A stretch of 64,000 nt of DNA from an uncultured bacterium (GTDB lineage Bacteria; Actinomycetota; Coriobacteriia; Coriobacteriales; Coriobacteriaceae): NCBI GenBank assembly GCA_905214105.1, contig CAJMKK010000001.1:372001-436000 (forward strand), in the 5' to 3' direction. Both the position numbers and the translations under genes were made by a program. This document shows positions 57,898-64,000 of this stretch, one piece after another (position 1 is the first letter of the stretch; every line of letters starts with the position of its first letter). The notes under the pieces were generated by a model. That model saw only the letters and a program-made list of their open reading frames with translations. It was not told the DNA's origin and did no database searches.

Positions 57898-59718
57898 ATG
57901 TCCGTTGAGGTCATGAGGTCTGTGATCGAGGCCGCCGAGGGCCGCGTGCCCGTCGACACGCTGTTTACCAATGCGCAGATCGTCGACGTGTATGGCCAGC
58001 GTGTGGCGCCCGGTAGCGTTGCCGTCAAGGGCGGCGTAATCGTCGGCGTGCTCTACGACGGTCGCGACGATGCCGCTGGCACCTACGAGGCAACTGAGGT
58101 CGTCGACTGCCAGGGTCGCTATCTCGCCCCCGGCTTTATCGACGGACATCTGCACATTGAGTCCTCGAACATCCGCCCCGCCGAGTATGCGCGCATGGCG
58201 GCGACGCGCGGTACCACCACCGCCATTGCCGACAGCCACGAGATCGCCAACGTGGCGGGGCTCGACGGCCTGTGCTTTATGATCGAGGACGGCCGCCGCG
58301 CACCCATCTCCATCAAGTACATGATGCCTTCGTGCGTGCCCGCGCTGCCCGACGAGCAGGCCGGTGCCGTTATTTCTGCTGTCGATATGCAGGCGTTTTT
58401 TGCCGAGCATCCGGGCGATGTCTTTGGTCTGGGCGAAATGATGAACCTGCCGGGCGTCTTTATGGCCGACCCCGAGACCTGTGCTCGCATCGATGCTGCC
58501 AACCAGACGCCATCCAAGCAGGTTGACGGCCATGCGCCACTCGTTGCCGGTAAGGACCTCAACGCCTATGCCGCAGCGGGCATTATCGCCGACCACGAGT
58601 CGACGATTCCCGAGGAGGCGCTCGACAAGCTGTCCCGCGGCATGTATGTGATGCTGCGTGAGGGTACGTGCAGCCACGACCTGGCCAATTTGTCTCCGAT
58701 GCTGCTGGAGAACCCTGCCCGCGCCCGCCGCTGCTGCTTTGCGACCGACGACCGCGCTCCCTCCGATGCTCTTTCGACCGGCATGATCGACAATGCCTGC
58801 CGCGTGGCCATCGAGGCCGGCATCGACCCGGTGGTCGCCATCTCCATGGCGTCCCTTTCCACGGCTGAGGCATTTGGCCTGGACCACGGCTGTCGCGACC
58901 CGCATGAGCTCCGTGGCGCGATTGCCCCGGGCAAGCGTGCCGACCTGCTGGTGCTCAATGATCTGACGTTTGCCACGGCTCCGCATCGCGTATATGCCGC
59001 CGGTGCCCTGGTGGCGCAGGACGGCACCTTTGTGGGCGAGATTGCACCCGAGATGGCCGAGGTTGCGGCCCTTGCCGATGAGCTGCGCGCCTCCGTTAAG
59101 CTGCCGAATCTTTCGCTCGACGTATTCGACTATGCCTTTAAGCCGGGCGAGGCCGTGATTGACGTGGTGCCGGGCAAGGCCATCACGGGCATGGTTCGTC
59201 CCGAGACTGACGAGGACTTGCGTCGCATTATGCTGATTGAGCGCCATGGCCGCGGCGTGTCGCTGCAGGCCGAGGGTGCCGACGGCGACGGCCCCGCTGG
59301 CCTGGGCCTGATCGGCAAGCATATCGGTCGCGGCTGGGTGCGCGGTTTCACCATCACCGGTGGTGCCATTGCCTCCACGATCGGCCACGACTCGCACAAC
59401 GTGTGCGTGGTGGGCGACAATGCGGCGGATATGATGGCTGCCGTTGAGGCCGTGGGCCAGGGCGGCCACGTGCTGGTGCGCAACGGCGAGGTCGTGGCGC
59501 GCATTCCGCTGGCGCTCGGTGGCCTTATGAGCGAAGGCACGGCCGAGGACGTTGCCGCGCAGCACGACGACTTTATGGTCAAGGCGCGCGCCATGGGTAT
59601 TGAGCCGCCGCTCGACCCCATCATGGGCATCATTTTCCTGCCCCTGCCGGTGATCCCGACGCTCCGCATCCGCCCCGAGGGCATGTTCGACGTCACAACC
59701 TTCACCTACGCCGACTAG
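57898..59718 (+). CDS. ade: Adenine deaminase
   Basis: A 606-residue amidohydrolase converting adenine to hypoxanthine and ammonia. Metal-site motifs are GFIDGHLHIESSN (near 80) and ADSHEIANVAGL; the C-terminal domain includes GMVRPETDEDLRRIMLIERH and IGHDSHNVCVVGDN. The start is the ATG at 57898. It could feed hypoxanthine into the purine degradation locus at 11233-37289, though the genes are 20 kb apart. Confidence 0.93.
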   Translation: MSVEVMRSVIEAAEGRVPVDTLFTNAQIVDVYGQRVAPGSVAVKGGVIVGVLYDGRDDAAGTYEATEVVDCQGRYLAPGFIDGHLHIESSNIRPAEYARMAATRGTTTAIADSHEIANVAGLDGLCFMIEDGRRAPISIKYMMPSCVPALPDEQAGAVISAVDMQAFFAEHPGDVFGLGEMMNLPGVFMADPETCARIDAANQTPSKQVDGHAPLVAGKDLNAYAAAGIIADHESTIPEEALDKLSRGMYVMLREGTCSHDLANLSPMLLENPARARRCCFATDDRAPSDALSTGMIDNACRVAIEAGIDPVVAISMASLSTAEAFGLDHGCRDPHELRGAIAPGKRADLLVLNDLTFATAPHRVYAAGALVAQDGTFVGEIAPEMAEVAALADELRASVKLPNLSLDVFDYAFKPGEAVIDVVPGKAITGMVRPETDEDLRRIMLIERHGRGVSLQAEGADGDGPAGLGLIGKHIGRGWVRGFTITGGAIASTIGHDSHNVCVVGDNAADMMAAVEAVGQGGHVLVRNGEVVARIPLALGGLMSEGTAEDVAAQHDDFMVKARAMGIEPPLDPIMGIIFLPLPVIPTLRIRPEGMFDVTTFTYAD

Positions 59719-59748
59719 TCATCGGGGACGTTCTTAAACGACTAGTCG
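59712..59748. repeat. GGGGACGTTC-type palindrome at the end of ade
   Basis: CGACTAGTC (59712-59720) pairs with GACTAGTCG (59740-59748) around ATCGGGGACGTTCTTAAAC. It overlaps the ade stop codon. A related inverted version (CGACTAGTCATTTAAGAAC, then ATCCCC) occurs at 60797-60824. Confidence 0.75.
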
Positions 59749-59857
59749 CCTGCGACACTCTTTGGCGGGCTGCCTGACGCCGCGACCGTAGGACCTCTGG
59801 CATATGTGAGCTATTTGCCAGGTCCTTGTAACGTTTACGCCCGCGGAGTCTTATTTG

Positions 59858-59919
59858 AGCTCCCTTTGGGTACGTTGGAATCGGATACGCGTTCGATTCC
59901 AACAGGCCCGAAGGGAGCT
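59858..59919 (+). promoter_or_regulatory. Hairpin enclosing the ribosome-binding site of the HAD gene
   Basis: AGCTCCCTT (59858-59866) pairs with AAGGGAGCT (59911-59919), and GTTGGAATCG (59874-59883) pairs with CGATTCCAAC (59894-59903). The 3-prime arm contains the AGGGAG ribosome-binding site of the gene at 59925. It is followed by TTTCTATG, so it could act either as the ade terminator or as a translation-control leader. Confidence 0.65.
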
Positions 59920-59924
59920 TTTCT

Positions 59925-60719
59925 ATGTTTAAACTGATTGCATCCGATATGGACGGCACACTGCTTGACGAAAACGGCCAGGTGCCTCCCGAGACCTACG
60001 AACTGATTCTGGCGCTACACGAGCATGGCGTGTATTTCGCCGCATCGTCAGGTCGTCGCTACGATCGCCTGTGCGAGTTCTTTGCGCCCGTTCGCGACAA
60101 GATGGACTTTGTCGCCGCTAACGGCGCCCAGGTCTACGCCGACGGTAAGATGGTAGACCGTGAGGTGTATTCCCACTTGGCGATTCGAAGGCTCGCCCAA
60201 GCCGTCAGGACGTTTCCCAATCTGCATCTTGCGCTCTTTGACCGAACCAAGTCCTTCCTGCTCGATGACGAGTGCAAGTTCGTGCGTGAGGTCGATAAGG
60301 ACCTTCCCAATGCCGAGCGCATTTGGGAGCTGCCCGATCCCAGCGTAAATATCATCAAAGCGAGTATCTTTTGCGACGACAGTGCGGTTATGGACAGTGC
60401 GTACGTGCTACAGCGCGAACTTGGTCAGCTCTTTACTTTTGCGCCTTCGGGCAACGCGTGGATCGATGCCATGCAGCCTGGTGTGTCGAAGGCCTCGGGT
60501 ATCGCGCAGCTCGCGGAGCATTACGGCATTGGACGCGACGAGGTTATGGCGTTTGGTGACTCGATGAACGACTACGAGATCATTCGCTTTGTCGGCACGG
60601 GCTGCGCGATGGAAAACGCGCGCCCCGCGCTTAAGGCGGTGGCCGATCGCGTCGTAGGCTGCAACCGCGACCACGCCGTTCAGCAGGAGCTCCGTCGCGT
60701 GCTGGAGAGTCTCTCCTAA
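59925..60719 (+). CDS. Cof-type HAD-IIB phosphatase
   Basis: A 264-residue haloacid-dehalogenase-fold hydrolase. Motif I is SDMDGTLLDENG at residues 6-17, with the nucleophile Asp8. The C2B-type cap lies mid-protein, and motif IV is VMAFGDSMNDYEII near 207. It probably dephosphorylates sugar phosphates or a flavin precursor; the substrate is unknown. Its start lies in the hairpin described at 59858. Confidence 0.92.
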   Translation: MFKLIASDMDGTLLDENGQVPPETYELILALHEHGVYFAASSGRRYDRLCEFFAPVRDKMDFVAANGAQVYADGKMVDREVYSHLAIRRLAQAVRTFPNLHLALFDRTKSFLLDDECKFVREVDKDLPNAERIWELPDPSVNIIKASIFCDDSAVMDSAYVLQRELGQLFTFAPSGNAWIDAMQPGVSKASGIAQLAEHYGIGRDEVMAFGDSMNDYEIIRFVGTGCAMENARPALKAVADRVVGCNRDHAVQQELRRVLESLS

Positions 60720-60721
60720 TC

Positions 60722-60824
60722 CGGCAGATGGGGACGTTCCTTTTCTGCCGACAGTGGGGGACAGTCCTTGCAGCTTTTTCGCGAAGACTGTCCCCAACGA
60801 CTAGTCATTTAAGAACATCCCCAG
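60722..60824. repeat. Cluster of GGGGACA/GGGGACGTTC palindromes
   Basis: CGGCAGA (from 60722) pairs with TCTGCCG (to 60750) around TGGGGACGTTCCTTT. GGGGACAGTC (60757-60766) pairs with GACTGTCCCC (60786-60795). A third unit, CGACTAGTC, then ATCCCC, follows. They fill the gap between two converging HAD genes. Confidence 0.8.
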
Positions 60825-60838
60825 TGACTGGCCAATGA

Positions 60839-61681
60839 CTAGGCGAGGGCGGCCATGATGGTGCGGGCGACGCCGTCGTGGTCGTTGTCGTATTCGGTGA
60901 TGGCGTCGGCGGCCTCGCGGTCTTCGGACTCGGCGTTGATCATGGCCATGCCGTGGCCCGCTGCCTGCAGCATGGGGATGTCGTTGATGTTGTCGCCGAA
61001 CGCCCAGGCGTCGGCGAGACGCTCGCCCAGGTATTCGCATAGCCACGTGAGGGCTGTCCCCTTGGTGGCGCCCTTACCCATGACCTCGATATTCATGGCG
61101 TACGAACGTGTGACCTCGATCCCGCCGAGCGTATCGAGCGCCGCGGCGATGGCGTCGCGATCGGCCGGGTCGTGCCAGTACATGGCGATGCGTTCGAGCG
61201 TCTCGACCTCGTCGATCTTGCTGTCGATATCCATGTCGATCGGTGTCCGTGTGCGCTTGAGCGAAGCCGCGATGTGGGGGTCACCGCCGCAGAATTCGTC
61301 CAGGCGCGTGTAGAGCGAGCGGGGGAGGAAGCACTGCCCGTCCGCGAAGATATCGAAGGTGACGTCATGGCCGGCGGCAATGCTATGGACGCGGTGGGCG
61401 ATGGCGCGGTCGAGCGGTCGGCTCAAAATACGCGTAGCACGTGGGGCATCGGTGGACGTACCGTCGTCGAGCTGCCAGACGCTGGCACCGTTGGCGCAGA
61501 CCGCGTAGTGTACGGCGGGGTGGGCGAGGATGGGCTCAAAGATGCCTGACAGCGGACGCCCCGTGCAGGGCACAAACTCAATACCGCGGCGCGCAAGCTC
61601 GTCGAGCATCGCCCAGGTGGCGTCGCTCATTTGCTTGTCACTCGTCAACAGCGTTCCATCCATATCGGAAAAAACAATCAT
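60839..61681 (-). CDS. Cof-type HAD-IIB phosphatase
   Basis: A 280-residue HAD hydrolase. Motif I is FSDMDGTLLTSDK, with Asp6 as the nucleophile, and motif IV is AWAFGDNINDIPML near 232. It converges with the HAD gene at 59925 but is not closely similar in its cap. GAAAGGG precedes the ATG. It lies downstream of the gltA terminator, so it may have its own transcript. Confidence 0.92.
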   Translation of the reverse strand: MIVFSDMDGTLLTSDKQMSDATWAMLDELARRGIEFVPCTGRPLSGIFEPILAHPAVHYAVCANGASVWQLDDGTSTDAPRATRILSRPLDRAIAHRVHSIAAGHDVTFDIFADGQCFLPRSLYTRLDEFCGGDPHIAASLKRTRTPIDMDIDSKIDEVETLERIAMYWHDPADRDAIAAALDTLGGIEVTRSYAMNIEVMGKGATKGTALTWLCEYLGERLADAWAFGDNINDIPMLQAAGHGMAMINAESEDREAADAITEYDNDHDGVARTIMAALA

Positions 61682-61704
61682 TCGATGCAGCCCTTTCTGC
61701 TGGC

Positions 61705-61745
61705 ATAAAAAGCGTGGCCGAGGGCGGTGATGCCCTGGCCACGCT
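61705..61745 (-). terminator. Terminator after citrate synthase
   Basis: On the minus strand AGCGTGGCC plus AGGGC pairs with GCCCT plus GGCCACGCT (+ strand 61711-61744), followed by TTTTTATG. Confidence 0.88.
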
Positions 61746-61768
61746 CGGGTTCTATAACGGTCCGCGTC

Positions 61769-63187
61769 CTAGCGGTCGGCGAGCGGCTTGTACTCCAGCG
61801 GCTCGATCACCGGACGGTATGCCGGGCGGATGATGCGATGTGCGCAGAAGAGCTCTTCCATGCGGTGCGCCGACCAGCCGGCCATGCGGGCGACGGCGAA
61901 TAGCGGCGTAAAAAGCGTCTCGGGCACGCCGAGCATCTTGTAGATAAAGCCCGTGTACAGGTCGATGTTGGCGCAGATAGGCTTGGTCATGCCGTGGTCG
62001 CGCATCACCTGCGGTGCCAGGCGCTCGATGCGCTCGATGAGTGCGAACTCATCGCCCAGGTCCTTCTTGGCGGCAAGCGTGCGCGCGTAACGGCGGCACA
62101 CCTCGGCGCGCGGGTCGCTCAGCGTGTAGACGGCGTGGCCCATGCCGTAGATGAGACCCGTGCCGTCGAAGGCCTGCTTGTCGAGAATCTTGCCCAGGTA
62201 GGCTGCGACCTCGTCCTCGTCCTCCCAATTGGAGACATGCATGCGGATGTCCTCGTGCATGGAGACGACCTTGGCGTTGGCGCCGCCGTGGCGCGGGCCC
62301 TTGAGCGAGCCGATGGCCGCGGCGTAGGCGGAATACGGGTCGGTGGCCGAGGAGGACAGCACGCGGCAAGCGAAGGTGGAGTTGTTGCCGCCGCCGTGCT
62401 CGGCATGCAGCATGAGCATCACGTCGAGCAGCATCGCCTCATCGCGGGTGAACGCCATACCGCCGCGGAGCACCTGTAGGATGGTCTCGGCGGTGGAGAG
62501 ACCGGGTGTGGGGTGCGGTACATGAACCTCGGAGCCGCGGCGCTTGGCGACCGAGGCCATATGCGCGAAGGCGGCGATGCGGGGGAGACGGGCGAGCATG
62601 GAGATGGCGACGTCGATTTCGTGCTCGGGCGTAATGGCGTCGGGCTCGGCATCGAAGGCGTAGAGCAGCAGCACGGCGCGCTGAAGCACATTCATGATGC
62701 TCGACGACACCGTGGTCATGGGGAACTCTTTGACGTACTCGTCGCTCAGGTGCCTAAAAGCGCCCAGACGTCCGCAAAAACCGTCGAGTTCCTCTTTGTT
62801 GGGCAGCGAGCCCGTGATGAGCAGGTAGGCGACCTCTTCGTAACCGTAGCGATTCTCGGCCTGGGCGTTGTTGACCAGGTCCTCGATGCTGTAGCCGCGC
62901 AGCGTAAGCTTGCCCTGGTCGGGCACGACTTTGCCGTCGACCTTGTTGTAGCCGTGCACGTCCGAGATGCGGGTAAGGCCCGCGACCACGCCCGAGCCGT
63001 CGGCGTTGCGCAGGCCGCGCTTGACGTTATGCTCTACGAACAGGCCCTCGTCGTACGGGGCGGTCGGCAGGCCGTGGTAGAGGTTTTCGCTTTCGGGCGA
63101 AATCTGACGGCTCGCCTCGTAATCCAGAACCAGGCGGCTCAGGTGATCGTCGAAGCGGTAGTAGATTTTCTTGGCGTCGTAGGCCAT
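61769..63187 (-). CDS. gltA: Citrate synthase
   Basis: A 472-residue enzyme condensing acetyl-CoA and oxaloacetate. The catalytic residues are in LHAEHGGGNNST (His), YGMGHAVYTLSD (His) and NIDLYTGFIY (Asp). The N-terminal extension before the family core is about 60 residues, with DDHLSRLVLDYEASRQ. GGAGAGGAGCGCGC precedes the ATG. It is 77 bases downstream of the ACT-domain gene on the same strand. Confidence 0.93.
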   Translation of the reverse strand: MAYDAKKIYYRFDDHLSRLVLDYEASRQISPESENLYHGLPTAPYDEGLFVEHNVKRGLRNADGSGVVAGLTRISDVHGYNKVDGKVVPDQGKLTLRGYSIEDLVNNAQAENRYGYEEVAYLLITGSLPNKEELDGFCGRLGAFRHLSDEYVKEFPMTTVSSSIMNVLQRAVLLLYAFDAEPDAITPEHEIDVAISMLARLPRIAAFAHMASVAKRRGSEVHVPHPTPGLSTAETILQVLRGGMAFTRDEAMLLDVMLMLHAEHGGGNNSTFACRVLSSSATDPYSAYAAAIGSLKGPRHGGANAKVVSMHEDIRMHVSNWEDEDEVAAYLGKILDKQAFDGTGLIYGMGHAVYTLSDPRAEVCRRYARTLAAKKDLGDEFALIERIERLAPQVMRDHGMTKPICANIDLYTGFIYKMLGVPETLFTPLFAVARMAGWSAHRMEELFCAHRIIRPAYRPVIEPLEYKPLADR

Positions 63188-63264
63188 GCGCGCTCCTCTC
63201 CGGTCCGCTTTGGGGCCGCGCGCTTGGACGATATGACGTCAAGCTGCCCCGAGCGGCTTGTTCG

Positions 63265-63552
63265 CTACAGGCGGTACATAAAGTTAAAGACGTCCTCGCG
63301 CTGGATGGACACGTTGACGCCCGAAAGTTCGCCGGCCTCGGCCAACGCCTTCTGCAGCTCGGCGAAGTCGAGCTTGGACTCGGCGGTGTCGGCCAGCATG
63401 GTCATGGTGAAGATGTCCTCGATAATGGACTGCGTGATGTCGCGGATGTCGACGTTGGCCTCGCCCAGAACACGGGTGACGCCGGCGACGATACCGGGGC
63501 GGTTCTTGCCAAGGACGGTGATGACGATGCGGGAGGACGAGATCTCGGCCAT
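63265..63552 (-). CDS. ACT-domain protein (UPF0237 type)
   Basis: A 95-residue single ACT domain (RIVITVLGKNRPGIVAGVTR; VLGEANVDIRDITQSII) ending VFNFMYRL. Small ACT proteins bind amino acids and may regulate enzymes; the ligand is unknown. GAAAGGGTTTCCC precedes the ATG. It is probably co-transcribed with gltA. Confidence 0.93.
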   Translation of the reverse strand: MAEISSSRIVITVLGKNRPGIVAGVTRVLGEANVDIRDITQSIIEDIFTMTMLADTAESKLDFAELQKALAEAGELSGVNVSIQREDVFNFMYRL

Positions 63553-64000
63553 GGGAAACCCTTTCGCGTGGTTGCGGCGCGCGAGGGCGCTCCGCTACGG
63601 TACAGTGTTCATCATTGTACCTGTCTGGCGCAAAAAAGGCGCGCTCGCTGCGGCGTTACATGCCTGCAACATGAGCGTAAGGGGGAAGGCCGTACGGGGA
63701 AGAGCCGTCTGGCGCGTGTCCGGCTCGTGTTGGGTTGATTTCCGATCTCAGCCGAACACATTGAGCGGACAGGCCGTTCCCGCAGTCAGCCGAACGCCTC
63801 CGACGGCTGATTCCGAACTGGAAGCGGAGGGCATCCCCGCCCTTCGGTAGGGGATACCGCTCCGCGGCGCATGCCGCGGGCGGCGCCCCTATCGGACCAC
63901 CGTGACCTCAGTTGGGATGGGCCCAGCACTGCCGCGTACTCGGTGAGCTAGAGCCAACTGTTCGTCTTCACGTCGCGTATGGCGATATTTCGGTCGTCCG
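63553..64000. other. 448-base GC-rich tail without a gene
   Basis: No credible ORF or tRNA is seen. CAGCCGAACACATTGAGCGG and CAGTCAGCCGAACGCCTCCG share the AGCCGAAC repeat (about 63751 and 63786). Several GC dyads occur (GCGGAGGGCATCCCCGCCC; CCGCGGCGCATGCCGCGG at 63861-63878). It may be the promoter region of the ACT-gltA operon followed by the edge of a structured RNA or mobile element that continues outside the window. Confidence 0.35.

Noticed and set aside
63700..64000. RNase P RNA or tmRNA
   Set aside because: Neither the conserved RNase P core sequences nor a tRNA-like end with a tag frame could be found on either strand.

Overview
The window looks like chromosome from a high-GC member of the Coriobacteriia (Actinomycetota), most likely Collinsella or a close relative. 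I infer this from the protein sequences, the zinc-type S14, adenylate kinase and L36, the codon bias, and the intergenic palindromes built around GGGGACA or GGGGACGTTC. The species is not proven. Most genes are intact and tightly packed on the + strand.

Layout: (a) 1-4734 is the S10/spc ribosomal operon from the end of rplD through rplX, closed by a strong terminator. (b) 4735-37600 is about 33 kb that is not ribosomal. (c) 37601-47380 resumes exactly where the canonical spc operon left off: rplE, rpsZ, rpsH, rplF, rplR, rpsE, rpmD, rplO, secY, adk, map, infA, rpmJ, rpsM, rpsK, rpsD, rpoA, rplQ, then a terminator. (d) 47400-64000 is housekeeping: truA, a glycosyltransferase, argR, a class A penicillin-binding protein, a U32-family protein, tyrS, an intact IS110-family element, adenine deaminase, two HAD phosphatases, citrate synthase and an ACT-domain protein.

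The 33 kb block begins with an oxidoreductase/DeoR pair, a pseudouridine synthase, a U32 protein and RidA. Its core, 11233-21617 plus 27187-37289, is an anaerobic purine (xanthine/urate) degradation locus: NCS2 permease, SsnA, YgfK, a four-cluster ferredoxin, an XdhD-type molybdenum hydroxylase, diaminopropionate ammonia-lyase (YgeX), YgeY, YgeW, a MocA-like nucleotidyltransferase, a hydantoinase (HyuA/YgeZ), YqeC, YqeB and an XdhC-family protein. YqeB and YqeC mark selenium-dependent molybdenum hydroxylases. Two YheO-type PAS regulators sit at the two divergent promoter regions. Neither a FAD subunit for the hydroxylase nor a carbamate kinase is present in the window. An AT-richer accessory patch (about 21720-27060) interrupts this locus. 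It carries an XRE/membrane-protein cassette, a DUF4143-type ATPase and unknown genes.

The points most worth attention are the split of the ribosomal superoperon by a purine-catabolism island, the flavin-less hydroxylase and its possible electron route, three 55-bp palindromes with a covarying base pair (6983-7198), very long palindromic repeats near island boundaries, and an IS110/IS1111-like element with 14-bp inverted repeats and a candidate guide-RNA region.
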